The notes beneath the pieces are model-generated. The model was not told where the DNA came from and did not search any database. It saw only the letters and a list, made by a program, of their open reading frames with translations. From Dehalococcoidia bacterium (GTDB lineage: Bacteria; Chloroflexota; Dehalococcoidia; Bin125), in assembly GCA_022825855.1 (NCBI GenBank), contig JAJDWB010000007.1:248001-312000 (forward strand): a DNA stretch of 64,000 nt, given 5' to 3'. Numbering within the stretch: position 1 is the first letter of the stretch; each line of letters starts with the position of its first letter. The position numbers were made by a program, and so were the translations under genes. Shown piece by piece: positions 42,716 to 51,644 of this stretch.

Positions 42716-43903
42716 TCAGATGACTCCTCGCTGGCGGAGGTCGGCGATGGCGTCGGGGGTGTAGCCGAGGTCTGTGAGGACTTCGTCGGTGTGTTGGCCG
42801 AGGGCTGGGGTGCCGAGGCGCATTTTCTTGGGTTGGGGAGTGCGGGCCATGTTGATGGGTTGGCCGACGAGGGTGATTTCGCCGCGTTCGGGATGCGGGG
42901 CCTGTCGGGCGATGCCGAGGTGCTTGACCTGCTCATCCTCGAAGGTGCCGGGGATGTCGTAGATCGGACCGCAGGGGACGCCGGCCTCGTTGAGGCGCTG
43001 GATCCAGTGCTCGGAGGTGTTGGCGCGGGTGCGCCGGTTGATCTGCTCGTTGAGCTCGACGCGGTTCTTCGAGCGCCGGGCGGAGCTGGCGAATTCGGGA
43101 TGGTCGATCAGGTCTTCGGCCTCGATGGCGCGGCAGAGTCGGGCGTACATGTCGCCGCCGGAGGCGGCGATGTTGATGTGGCCGTCGGCGGTTTCGTAGA
43201 CGCCGGTGGGCATGAGGGTGGGGTGGTCGTTGCCGGCCTGGGGCGGGACTTCGCCGTCGATCGTCCAGCGGGTGACCTGGAGGTCGAGCATGGCGATCTG
43301 TGCTTCGAGCAGCGAGGTGTGGACCCACTGGCCCTCGCCGGAGCGCTCGCGCTCAAGCAGGGCGATGAGAATCGCCTGGGCTAGGAAGCCGCCGGCGGTG
43401 AGGTCGGCGATCGGGACGCCGACGCGGACGGGTCCGGCGCCGGGCAGCCCGTTGACGGACATGATGCCGCCGAGTCCCTGGGCGATCTGGTCGACGCCGG
43501 CGCGCCAGGCGTAGGGTCCGTCCTGGCCGAAGCCGGAGATGCTGCCGTAGACGATGCGCGGGTTGCGTGCGCGGCAGGCGTCGTAGTCGATGCCGAGCCG
43601 GCGCTTGACGTCGGCGCGGTAGTTCTCGACGACGACATCGGCGCGTTCGACGAGGGAGAGGAAGATCTCGACGGCTTCGGGCTCCTTGAGGTTGAGGGTG
43701 AGGGAGCGCTTGTTGCGGTGCAGGTTGAGGAAGTCGGAGGATTCGCGTCCGCCGGTGACGCCTTCGGCCTGCCCGGGGACCTCGGGTTGCTCGACCTTGA
43801 GCACGTCGGCGCCCCAGTCGCCGAGTTGTCGGGTCGCGGTGGGTCCGGCGCGGGCTCGGGTGAGGTCGAGGACGAAGAGGTGGTCGAGGGGGAGGTAGGT
43901 CAT
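42716..43903 (-). CDS. Class III CoA-transferase (CaiB/BaiF family)
   Basis: The 395-residue protein contains LDLTRARAGPTATRQLGDWGADVLKVEQPEVPGQ, the FLNLHRNKRSLTLNLK block, and GEGQWVHTSLLEAQIAM. In the last block the usual catalytic Asp position appears as Glu (LLEA), which is seen in some family members. It resembles formyl-CoA/L-carnitine type transferases; the donor and acceptor are unknown. It lies upstream of the enoyl-CoA hydratase gene on the same strand. Confidence 0.9.
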   Translation of the reverse strand: MTYLPLDHLFVLDLTRARAGPTATRQLGDWGADVLKVEQPEVPGQAEGVTGGRESSDFLNLHRNKRSLTLNLKEPEAVEIFLSLVERADVVVENYRADVKRRLGIDYDACRARNPRIVYGSISGFGQDGPYAWRAGVDQIAQGLGGIMSVNGLPGAGPVRVGVPIADLTAGGFLAQAILIALLERERSGEGQWVHTSLLEAQIAMLDLQVTRWTIDGEVPPQAGNDHPTLMPTGVYETADGHINIAASGGDMYARLCRAIEAEDLIDHPEFASSARRSKNRVELNEQINRRTRANTSEHWIQRLNEAGVPCGPIYDIPGTFEDEQVKHLGIARQAPHPERGEITLVGQPINMARTPQPKKMRLGTPALGQHTDEVLTDLGYTPDAIADLRQRGVI

Positions 43904-43985
43904 GGTTGGTCACGCTGACACTGCGGCTGGTGCGGCAAGTACAGTGGCATTGCCTTCGTCGACGTTGTCGCAGAGCTGCCGGTCT

Positions 43986-45089
43986 TCATACGGGTGACTC
44001 ATCGTAGCGACGCGCTGCATCTTTCAGAGCGTCGACATGTTGGTAGATGTCATCAAGCGAGTCCATATCTACCCACTGTGCATTCTTCTGCGCATCAAGG
44101 AGGGCAATCTGCTTTCTGCCCGGACGAAAGCTGAAGCGGCAGAGTGGCTTTCTATTGTTGTCGTCAAGGAGAATTCCGCAATAGCTCTTCGTATCCCGAA
44201 TGAACACCCGCTCGGACGCTACTGTTCCCTCCAAAAGCGACTTTACTATTTCGTAGGCTTCGATTTCTTCTGCCGTTGTGACTATGCCGCCGCTATCGCC
44301 TTGATCCTCGCCGTCATTGAGATCATCGGGAGCGCTTAGGGCCGCATCTTCTTCAGGCTCGCTTAGGGGCTCCTGCTGCAAGTCAACTGCCCTACGCAGA
44401 ACTTCGTTCACCTTCTCGTTGATCAGCGAACGGAATGCCCTACGAGTGCGTTCAGTAAACTCCTCTCTCACAGACTGCCTGAGCTGACCAGTATAGACTT
44501 GTCGCGCAAGCCAAGTCACAACGTCCGGGTCCGGGTCATCCAACTGGCGGTCCAATGCTTCGCGCATCCCCTTGAGATATGCCAACTCGACCGCCGCCGA
44601 GAGCATACCTTCGAGATCGAAGTTATCCGTTGTGATGCGATCCAGCGCGTTAACGTTGTTCTCATCAAGGATGCGGAGATCTACAATCAGAAACGGCGAC
44701 TGGTCCATGACGTTGGGCTGGTCCAGATCGGTGAAAAACTGATACACGATCCCGTTCGTCAGAATGCCGATCCGCGCCTTGGTCGCTCCAAAGTATCGAA
44801 CGAGTTGCGAGAGATGGCTTTGGTTTAGCTCTACTCCGGCCTTCTTGCACTCGATCAAGATGACTGGCTCTTCGTTGTGGATCAGTGCGTAATCAACCTT
44901 CTCTCCGCGCAAACCGGCAACGTCGGCGACGAACTCCGGGATAACCTGACTCGGGTCGAACACGTTGTAGCCGAGTGCCTGAAGGAACGGCAGAATCAGC
45001 GCGTGTTTGGTAGCTTCTTCGGTGGGGAGCTTACCTTCCCAATCATCAAGCCGTTCGGCCAGAGCGGCCAGTCTTTGACGGGTATCCAT
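43986..45089 (-). CDS. Solitary HsdR-N-like nuclease
   Basis: The 367-residue protein begins with a type I restriction R-subunit N-terminal domain: KVDYALIHNEEPVILIECKKAG gives the D...ExK nuclease core, followed by RYFGATKARIGILTNGIVYQFF, a conserved stretch. It lacks the helicase motor of HsdR and no hsdM/hsdS genes are adjacent. The C-terminal part has an acidic linker (near residue 245) and a small second domain. The ATG at 45089 follows AAAGGA. By eye the gene is less GC-rich than its neighbours, consistent with transfer. Confidence 0.75.
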   Translation of the reverse strand: MDTRQRLAALAERLDDWEGKLPTEEATKHALILPFLQALGYNVFDPSQVIPEFVADVAGLRGEKVDYALIHNEEPVILIECKKAGVELNQSHLSQLVRYFGATKARIGILTNGIVYQFFTDLDQPNVMDQSPFLIVDLRILDENNVNALDRITTDNFDLEGMLSAAVELAYLKGMREALDRQLDDPDPDVVTWLARQVYTGQLRQSVREEFTERTRRAFRSLINEKVNEVLRRAVDLQQEPLSEPEEDAALSAPDDLNDGEDQGDSGGIVTTAEEIEAYEIVKSLLEGTVASERVFIRDTKSYCGILLDDNNRKPLCRFSFRPGRKQIALLDAQKNAQWVDMDSLDDIYQHVDALKDAARRYDESPV

Positions 45090-45158
45090 CTGCGGCGTCC
45101 TTTCGTCCAAGCGCATCCTCTGAGGCGTCGCGACCTCAGACTAGCCAAACTCTGCCTT

Positions 45159-45743
45159 TCAGGCTGGCACTGCCGCCGAAGCGGATAACTCGGCTGCGTA
45201 GCGTTGGTCGACGTCGTCGCTGAGCAAGCCCTGGGCGGTCCAGTCTTCCAGGCTCTGGGCGACCATTCGGTTCGACTCCAGCTTGACCGTTGCGGCCTGG
45301 TCGCGCAGGAAAGCTGCCTCGCGACGCTTCGTCGCAGCGCCTTCGTCGTTTGGCTCACAGCAGGCATCGAGGCCGAGTTGCCGGTCGGGATCGAAGGCAG
45401 CTCCCGGCTGGGCATCGAGGGCCCAATGTGTGTACTGGGTACGGTGATTCCAGCCGCAAGAGTCGCAGCGCCAGTCCATGAAGGCGTCAATCGCGCGCCG
45501 GTGCGGCCCGGCCGAGCGCTCCACCATCAGGCAGCGGTCGACGATCTCCGAGGCATACGGGTCATGCTCGCCGGAGCCGTTGCAACCCTGCGACTTCCAG
45601 ACCAGGCCATGCGAGGTGTAGAGCATTCCCGCCACGCGGCGGAGGCGGTCCAGGTCGGGTCGGCGCGCCCGCCAGATCGCGTCGATCTCTTCGTCGATGC
45701 GTCGGAGGTAGCGGAGTTCGTTGAGCGATTCCTGGCTTCTCAT
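45159..45743 (-). CDS. Conserved hypothetical protein with CxxC motif
   Basis: The 194-residue product has a charged helical N-terminus (NELRYLRRIDEEIDAIWRARRPDL) and one CDSCGW motif, which could bind zinc with the nearby His and Cys residues. The rest is rich in Asp, Ala and Gln. No family is recognised. It sits between the HsdR-like gene and an enoyl-CoA hydratase gene on the same strand. AGGACC precedes the ATG. Confidence 0.55.
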   Translation of the reverse strand: MRSQESLNELRYLRRIDEEIDAIWRARRPDLDRLRRVAGMLYTSHGLVWKSQGCNGSGEHDPYASEIVDRCLMVERSAGPHRRAIDAFMDWRCDSCGWNHRTQYTHWALDAQPGAAFDPDRQLGLDACCEPNDEGAATKRREAAFLRDQAATVKLESNRMVAQSLEDWTAQGLLSDDVDQRYAAELSASAAVPA

Positions 45744-45763
45744 CGTGGTGGGTCCTGTCTCGA

Positions 45764-46552
45764 CTACTCGCCCTTGAACTCCGGGGTGCGGCCCTCGGCG
45801 AAGGCGCGGGGGCCTTCCTTGGAGTCGGCGGTCTGGCCGACGATCCAGCGCAGGGAGCCTCCGAAGCGGTTGGCCTGGGCGAGGGTCATGTCGCCCTGGG
45901 CGTTGATCAGTTCCTTCATCGCGCGGACGGCGATCGGGGCGTAACCGGCGACCTGGGCGGCCATTTCCTGGGCGGTGGGGAGCAGTTCCTCTTGCGGGAC
46001 GAGTCGGGAGATCAGGCCCCACTGCAGGGCTTCCTCCATGCTCAGGCGGCGGCCGAGGTAGAGCATCTCGTTGGCATAGGCCTGCGGGATGGCGCGGGGC
46101 AGGCGCATGGGGCCGCCGGCGAGGGGGAAGAAGCCGAGCGTGATCTCGGGCAGACCGAGCCGGGCGCGGGCGTTCTCTGCGCCGATGCGCATGTCGCAGA
46201 CGAGCGCGATCTCGAAGCCGCCGCCGAGCGCGTGTCCGTTGATCGCGGCGATCAGCGGTTTCTTGGCGTCGAACTCGTCGAAGCGGTCGCCGGGGTTGGC
46301 GGGGAAGTGCCCGGCCGGTCCGGCCGAGGCGGCGGGACCGTCGCCCTGAGTGAGATCGGCGCCGGCACAGAAGGCGCGGTCGCCCGTGCCGGTGATCACG
46401 GCCGAGCGGATCTCGTCGTTGTTGCGAACCTCGATCAGCGACTCGATCAGTTGCGAACCGAGCGCGCTGTTGATCGTGTTCATCTTGTCGGGGCGGTTGA
46501 GCGTGATCGTGGCGACTCGTTCGGAGATGTCGAGCAGGACTTCATCGGCCAT
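45764..46552 (-). CDS. Enoyl-CoA hydratase/isomerase family protein
   Basis: The 262-residue enzyme shows ITLNRPDKMNTINSAL, TGDRAFCAGADLTQGD, NGHALGGGFEIALVCDMRIG and a conserved Glu in LGLPEITLGFFPLAGG. It is the most canonical of the three crotonase-fold proteins here. GGAG lies 9 bases before the ATG. The partner enzymes of beta-oxidation are not in the window. It is divergent from the amidase operon. Confidence 0.9.
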   Translation of the reverse strand: MADEVLLDISERVATITLNRPDKMNTINSALGSQLIESLIEVRNNDEIRSAVITGTGDRAFCAGADLTQGDGPAASAGPAGHFPANPGDRFDEFDAKKPLIAAINGHALGGGFEIALVCDMRIGAENARARLGLPEITLGFFPLAGGPMRLPRAIPQAYANEMLYLGRRLSMEEALQWGLISRLVPQEELLPTAQEMAAQVAGYAPIAVRAMKELINAQGDMTLAQANRFGGSLRWIVGQTADSKEGPRAFAEGRTPEFKGE

Positions 46553-46679
46553 GTTGGGGGACTCCTCGCAGGGCTGGGACCTGATTGATCTGTGCGGAGC
46601 GGACGAGGGCAGGATAGGGGCAGCGCCCGTATCATCGAGTCCAGACCGGGCCGGACATGGACGGGGAGAGGAATCGGGC

Positions 46680-46913
46680 ATGGCAGATTCACCACTGGAC
46701 GCGCTGGCCGCGCTGGCGGAGTCGCTGGGCGCGTCCGCAAGCGAGACGGAGTTGGAGCGAGCGCTGCCGATCGTGACGCGGACGCTCAAGAATGCCCTGA
46801 GCGAGGAGCCGTTGCACGACCTGGGCGAGACCGAGCCGGCCTTCGGACTGCGTTACGACGTCGGCGATTTGCGCTACGAGGTTGGCGCCCTGCGCCGGGG
46901 AGCGGAGGACTGA
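46680..46913 (+). CDS. Small AtzG/GatC-like amidase partner
   Basis: The 77-residue protein has two short helices (LDALAALAESLGASASETELERALPIVTRTLKNAL) and an extended acidic tail with EPAFGLRYD. It resembles the small AtzG (DUF4089) and GatC subunits, which wrap around amidase-signature enzymes. It ends 1 base before the amidase ATG, so the pair is co-translated. The homology is by shape and position rather than strong sequence identity. GGAGAGG precedes the ATG. Confidence 0.6.
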   Translation: MADSPLDALAALAESLGASASETELERALPIVTRTLKNALSEEPLHDLGETEPAFGLRYDVGDLRYEVGALRRGAED

Positions 46914-46914
46914 G

Positions 46915-48297
46915 ATGGATCATCGCGAGCCACACGAACTCTCGATTGTCGAGGCCGGCGCGGCGTTGCGCGACGGGTCGTTGACCGCGGCCGCGCTGAC
47001 GGAGTCGGTGCTGTCGCGGGTGGCGGCGACCGAGCCGCTGCTGAACGCGTACATCACGGTCACGGCCGAGCTGGCGCGCGAGCAGGCCTCGGCCGCGGAC
47101 GACGCGCTGCGCGACGGGCGCGACCTGGGACCGCTGCACGGGATTCCCGTGGCGCTCAAGGACCTCGTTGATACGGCAGGCATTGCGACGACCGGCGGCG
47201 GCGGGTTCCTGCGCGACCGGATTCCCGACTCGGATGCGGTCGTCTACACCAAGCTCCAGCAAGCCGGCGCGGTGATGCCGGGCAAGCTCAACCTGCATGA
47301 GTTCGCCTTCGGCACGACCAGCCGCAACCCGCACTATGGCGCGGTCTGCAATCCGTGGGACGTGATCAGGACGCCGGGCGGGAGCAGCGGCGGATCGGGG
47401 GCGTCGGTGGCGGTCGGATCGTCGCTGGGCGCGCTGGGTTCGGACACCGGCGGCAGCATTCGGATTCCGGCAAGCCTGTGCGGCGTGACGGGTCTGATGG
47501 GGACGTACGGCCGCGTCTCGCGGCGGGGCGTGCTGCCGCTTTCGTGGACGCTGGACCACGTCGGTCCGCTGACCAAAACGGTGGAGGACGCAGGACTGGT
47601 GCTCAACGCGATTGCCGGATACGACGCCGAAGACCCGGGCAGCGCGGATGTGCCGGTTGGCGATTGCACCGAGACACTGGTCGAGGGCGTGGACGGAATC
47701 CGGATCGGGATTCCGCGCCAGATGCTCTGGCAGAGATGCGAGGAGGACGTGATCGAGCACTGCGAGATCGCCGTCGACCACTTGCGCAGCATGGGCGCGA
47801 CGGTGACCGAGGTGGAGATGCCGCTGCAGGAGGGTCGTCCGCGCGGACTGACGATCATCGCCGAGGCGGCGGCCTATCACGCCAAGTGGCTGAAGGAGCG
47901 CCGCGACGAATACGGCGACATCCTGGAACGGGTCGAGGCAGGACTGGCCGTCTCGGCGGTCGACTACATCAACGACCAGCGCCTGCGGCGCAAGTTCATT
48001 GACGAAACGGTTAAGGTGTTGCAGGAGGTGGACGTATTGATCTCGCCGACCTGCTCGCGCACGGCGCCGCTAATCGAGGACGGCGATCCGACGGCCGAGC
48101 TGGCGCGGTTGACGGCGCCCTACGACGTGACCGGGATACCGGCGATCTCGATTCCCTGCGGCTACGACCGTAACGGCATGCCAATCGGCCTGATGATCGG
48201 CGGCCGCCACTTCGACGAGGCGACGGTCTGCCGGGTGGCGCACGCGTATGAGCAGTCGACCGACTGGATCATGCAGCGTCCGGAGCTCGAGCTGTAG
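46915..48297 (+). CDS. Amidase-signature enzyme
   Basis: The 460-residue enzyme has the complete amidase triad: Lys82 (VALKD), the cis-Ser in PGGSSGGSGAS (Ser158) and Ser181 in SDTGGSIRIP. Such enzymes hydrolyse amides, or transfer ammonia when part of GatCAB. The preceding small subunit gene suggests an AtzE-like (1-carboxybiuret hydrolase) or other two-subunit amidase, rather than the tRNA amidotransferase, since no gatB is present. The substrate is not known. Confidence 0.9.
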   Translation: MDHREPHELSIVEAGAALRDGSLTAAALTESVLSRVAATEPLLNAYITVTAELAREQASAADDALRDGRDLGPLHGIPVALKDLVDTAGIATTGGGGFLRDRIPDSDAVVYTKLQQAGAVMPGKLNLHEFAFGTTSRNPHYGAVCNPWDVIRTPGGSSGGSGASVAVGSSLGALGSDTGGSIRIPASLCGVTGLMGTYGRVSRRGVLPLSWTLDHVGPLTKTVEDAGLVLNAIAGYDAEDPGSADVPVGDCTETLVEGVDGIRIGIPRQMLWQRCEEDVIEHCEIAVDHLRSMGATVTEVEMPLQEGRPRGLTIIAEAAAYHAKWLKERRDEYGDILERVEAGLAVSAVDYINDQRLRRKFIDETVKVLQEVDVLISPTCSRTAPLIEDGDPTAELARLTAPYDVTGIPAISIPCGYDRNGMPIGLMIGGRHFDEATVCRVAHAYEQSTDWIMQRPELEL

Positions 48298-48315
48298 GCA
48301 ACCGCCGCGGGGCGA

Positions 48316-49110
48316 TCAGTCGAGGCGGCCGAGGAATGCGGAGAGCGCCTCGGCGACCGCTTGGGACTGTTCGACCACGAGGGCGTGTCCGGCGTCGGGG
48401 ATCAGCTTGACTTCGGCGCCTGCGGCGTCGGCGAGCAGCTGGGCGTGGTCGGCCAGGACGAGCAGGTCCTCTTCGCCGTGCAGGACGAGCATGGGGATGC
48501 CGAGCGTCTGGAGCCGCTCGATCGGGTCGAAGATCAGGGCCGACTGGAGCGGTCCCAGGGTGGCGATCATCGGCGCGCCCTGGCTGCGCTTCTCGACCGC
48601 TTCGTCGAGCATGTCGGGGTGTTCGTCGATGAAGTCGGTGGCGAAGAGGATGTCCATCATCGCGGCGGCGGCCTGGGCCACAGGCAGTTGCGCGCCGCGC
48701 ATCATGTGCTGCATCGACTCGGGCGGCGTCGGCGGGCCCGAGGGTCCGGCCGAGGTCGCGCAGGTGACGATGCCGCGCACCAGCTCGGGCGCGGCGAAGG
48801 CGACCGCCATGGCGACGGTGCCGCCCAGCGAGTTGCCGATCAGGACGGCCGGTCCAGCGTCGAGCGTGCAGATCAGGTTGACCGCGTCCTCGGCGAACTG
48901 GTCGACGGTGTAGCCCTCGGTCGGCTGGTCGGATTCGCCGATCCCGCGCTGGTCGTAGCGCACGATGCGGTAGGCGTCGGAGAGCGGCTCGGCGACCAGC
49001 GCCCACTGATCCATGTCCATCATCCCGCCGGCGATCAGGATGACGAGCGGGCCGTCGCCCTGCTCGGCGACGTCGAGGGAGAGGTCCGGGGCGATCTGTA
49101 GTCGGGTCAT
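48316..49110 (-). CDS. Alpha/beta-hydrolase
   Basis: The 264-residue enzyme has the nucleophile elbow GNSLGG (Ser about 97), the acidic residue in LHGEEDLLV and the catalytic His in IPDAGHALVVEQ. The oxyanion-hole region LIAGGMMDM precedes the first conserved turn (YDQRGIGESDQP). It probably cleaves esters, lactones or C-C bonds; specificity cannot be assigned. It converges with the amidase gene and starts 33 bases from the nuclease gene on the other strand. Confidence 0.88.
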   Translation of the reverse strand: MTRLQIAPDLSLDVAEQGDGPLVILIAGGMMDMDQWALVAEPLSDAYRIVRYDQRGIGESDQPTEGYTVDQFAEDAVNLICTLDAGPAVLIGNSLGGTVAMAVAFAAPELVRGIVTCATSAGPSGPPTPPESMQHMMRGAQLPVAQAAAAMMDILFATDFIDEHPDMLDEAVEKRSQGAPMIATLGPLQSALIFDPIERLQTLGIPMLVLHGEEDLLVLADHAQLLADAAGAEVKLIPDAGHALVVEQSQAVAEALSAFLGRLD

Positions 49111-49143
49111 GGCAGCGAGGGTAACGCAGGTATCCTGTCGCGC

Positions 49144-49734
49144 ATGGCCGAGGACTATGCGGTGCATGTGGTGCGGGTGATTGACGGCGACTCCGTCAAG
49201 GTTCGACTGCTCAACGGCGACGAGTACTCGGTGCGGATGTACGGGATCGACGCGCCGGAGAAGGACCAGCGAGCGGGGCGGGACTCGCATGATTACCTGC
49301 GCCGCGTCGTGCGCAGCCGGCGGGAGTGGCGGCTGCGGGTGGTGGATGTCGACCGCTATCAGCGGCTGGTCGGCGTGCTCTATCCCGAGGGCGGGTCGGT
49401 CCGCGATTCGGCCAATCATGCGATGGTCGAGCAGGGCTTGGCCTACTGGTATCGGGAGTACGGCGGTGCGGAGCTGGGCTTCGACGACTCAGAGCGTTAT
49501 GCAAAGCGCGAGCGCTTCGGGGTGTGGGGCCAGGAGGGCTCGGTCAAGCCGTGGGACCATCGGCGGGCGAAGCGAGCCGAGTCCCGGGCGCGGCGCGAAG
49601 CGGCGGAGTCCCCGTGGATCATCCTGATCGGCGGGATGTTGAAGCTGGTGGGGGCGGTCCTGGTGGCGCTGTTGAAGGCGTCGACAGCGAGTTCGGGTGG
49701 TCGGAGACGGCGGCGTCGGCGTCGGGGGTGGTGA
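49144..49734 (+). CDS. Staphylococcal-nuclease-like protein with C-terminal anchor and Arg tail
   Basis: The N-terminal 125 residues form an SNase (thermonuclease) domain: VVRVIDGDSVKVRLLNGDEYSVRMYGIDAPE (Asp ligands), YQRLVGVLYPEG and ERFGVWGQ. After this comes a hydrophobic helix (SPWIILIGGMLKLVGAVLVALL) and a tail of eight consecutive Arg. It is probably membrane-tethered by the C-terminus. The polyarginine end might bind nucleic acid or lipid phosphates. No clear ribosome binding site precedes the ATG. Confidence 0.82.
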   Translation: MAEDYAVHVVRVIDGDSVKVRLLNGDEYSVRMYGIDAPEKDQRAGRDSHDYLRRVVRSRREWRLRVVDVDRYQRLVGVLYPEGGSVRDSANHAMVEQGLAYWYREYGGAELGFDDSERYAKRERFGVWGQEGSVKPWDHRRAKRAESRARREAAESPWIILIGGMLKLVGAVLVALLKASTASSGGRRRRRRRRGW

Positions 49735-49805
49735 GAGTTTGCGCAGAACGGCAGGGCTCTAGCCCTCTCAGTCAGGAGCCTTGCGAATACCACCACGATT
49801 AAGTC

Positions 49806-49869
49806 GCCCCCGCGCAGGCGGGGGCAGCGCGTCCGCACAAGCGCTCGCTGGCCCCGCCTGCGCGGGGCC
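49806..49869. repeat. Two palindromic repeats before ilvD
   Basis: GCCCCCGC/GCGGGGGC (49806-49825) and GGCCCCGC/GCGGGGCC (49850-49869) are perfect 8-bp hairpins in the spacer between the nuclease and ilvD. They are the last REP-like elements I found; none occur to the right. Confidence 0.75.
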
Positions 49870-49916
49870 GACTCTGTTGGGTCTACGCGCTGCCTCCCTC
49901 GGCGAGCAAAGAGAAT

Positions 49917-51569
49917 CTAGCTCGTCACGGCGCCGCGTTCGGCTCCGCTGACGAGGGTGGCGTACTTGGCGAAGACTCCGTTGGCGTAGTTGGGGGTCGG
50001 CGGCTGCCAGTTGGCTCGGCGGCGGGCTAGCTCGGCCTCGTCGACGTTGAGGTTGAGCTCGCGGTTGGCGATGTCGAGGGTGATCTCGTCGCCCTCTTCG
50101 ACCAGGGCGATGGGGCCTCCGACGAAGGCCTCAGGGGCGACGTGGCCGGCCATCAGGCCTCGGGTCGCGCCGGAGAAGCGGCCGTCGGTGAGCAGCGCGA
50201 CGGACTCGCCCAGGCCGGCGCCGACGATGGCGGCCGTGACGCCGAGCATCTCGCGCATGCCGGGTCCTCCCTGCGGACCCTCGTAGCGGATCACCACCAC
50301 GTCCCCCGGCTGGATGCGGCCTTCCTGGACCGCGGCGAAGGCGGCCTCCTCCGAATCGAAGACCCGCGCCGGACCCTCGTGCCGCGTCTTGGCGTGCCCG
50401 GCCAGCTTCAGGACGCAGCCTTCCGGAGCGAGGCTGCCGGTGAGGATGGCGAGGCCTCCCCGGGCCTTCACCGGCTCCGCCGCCGGCCGGATCACCTCCT
50501 GGCCGGGCGCTTCCGCGGCCTGCTCCGCGAGCTCGAACAGGGTGTCGCCCGAGACCGTCGGGGTGTCGGTGAGCAGCCCGCGTTCACGGAGGCGTGACGC
50601 GAGCAGGCGCATTCCGCCGGCGGCCTCCATGTCGGGGGCGGTGAACCGGCCCCCGGGTTTGAGGTCGGTGAGGACGGGAGTGGCGGCTCCGATCTCGTCG
50701 AGGTCCTCGAGGGTCAGGTCGCTGCCGGCTTCGTGGGCGATGGCGAGCAGGTGGAGCACCGCGTTCGTGGAGCCGGCGGTCGCCGAAACCGAGCGGTAGG
50801 CGTTCCGGAGCGCCTCCCGCGAAAGGAAGTCCCGGGCGGTCCTGCCGTCCCGCAGCAGTTCCATCACGCGCTCGCCGACGCGCCGCGCGGCGGCGGGTTT
50901 CCGCGGGTCCATCGCGGGCACTTCGTTGCCCACCATCGGCGAGATTCCGAGAAAGGCGGTGGCCACCGACATGGTGTTGGCCGTGAACTGCCCGCCGCAG
51001 GCGCCCGGGCCCGGACAGGCGGCGTCCTCGATCTCCCGGAGCTCCTCGTCGGTGATGTTGCCGGCGGCGTGGGCGCCCACCGCCTCGTAGACCTCCTGCA
51101 GCGTGATCGCCTCGCCCCGGTAGCTTCCCGCCGCGATGGAGCCGCCGTAGAGCATGAGCGAGGGAAGGTCCAGCCGGGCCAGCGCCATGACGGTCCCCGG
51201 GATCGTCTTGTCGCATCCCGAAATCGCCACGACTCCGTCGAGCAGGTGGCCGCGCGCCACGAGTTCGATGGAGTCGGCCACCACCTCGCGGGAGACGAGC
51301 GAGGCCCGCATCCCCGACGTCCCCATCGCGATCCCGTCGGTCACCACGATGGTGTTGAACTCCAGCGGGGTTCCGCCCGCCTCCCGCACTCCGAGTTTGA
51401 CCTGCTCCGCGAGCGCCCGCAGGTGCCAGTTGCAGGGGGTGACCTCGGTCCAGGTGTTCGCGATCCCGATCAGTGGCCGCGCGATCGCCTCGTCCGTCAG
51501 CCCGATCGCCTTCCACATGGCGCGGGCGCCGGCGCGGGCCGGGCCGCTCTTGACTTCGTCGCTTCGCAT
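49917..51569 (-). CDS. ilvD: Dihydroxy-acid dehydratase
   Basis: IlvD removes water from 2,3-dihydroxy acids in valine, leucine and isoleucine synthesis, using an iron-sulfur cluster. The 550-residue protein has GCDKTIPG, the [18 protein letters not shown] cluster motif, and [12 protein letters not shown] near the C-terminus. The start is ATG at 51569. Upstream genes of the branched-chain pathway are not here. The 3' end matches the left block in style while the 5' two thirds match the right block, so this gene may span a junction (see findings). Confidence 0.95.
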   Translation of the reverse strand: MRSDEVKSGPARAGARAMWKAIGLTDEAIARPLIGIANTWTEVTPCNWHLRALAEQVKLGVREAGGTPLEFNTIVVTDGIAMGTSGMRASLVSREVVADSIELVARGHLLDGVVAISGCDKTIPGTVMALARLDLPSLMLYGGSIAAGSYRGEAITLQEVYEAVGAHAAGNITDEELREIEDAACPGPGACGGQFTANTMSVATAFLGISPMVGNEVPAMDPRKPAAARRVGERVMELLRDGRTARDFLSREALRNAYRSVSATAGSTNAVLHLLAIAHEAGSDLTLEDLDEIGAATPVLTDLKPGGRFTAPDMEAAGGMRLLASRLRERGLLTDTPTVSGDTLFELAEQAAEAPGQEVIRPAAEPVKARGGLAILTGSLAPEGCVLKLAGHAKTRHEGPARVFDSEEAAFAAVQEGRIQPGDVVVIRYEGPQGGPGMREMLGVTAAIVGAGLGESVALLTDGRFSGATRGLMAGHVAPEAFVGGPIALVEEGDEITLDIANRELNLNVDEAELARRRANWQPPTPNYANGVFAKYATLVSGAERGAVTS

Positions 51570-51644
51570 GGGGTCCTCCTCGGGGCGGGCGCCGCCGGTG
51601 GGCGGGGCGGCGGAGGGCCGCTACTCTGTCATGAACCCGGTCCC

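Noticed and set aside
46915-48297. Assignment of the amidase as GatA of the tRNA amidotransferase
   Set aside because: No gatB is present and the small partner resembles AtzG at least as much as GatC, so the general call amidase is kept.
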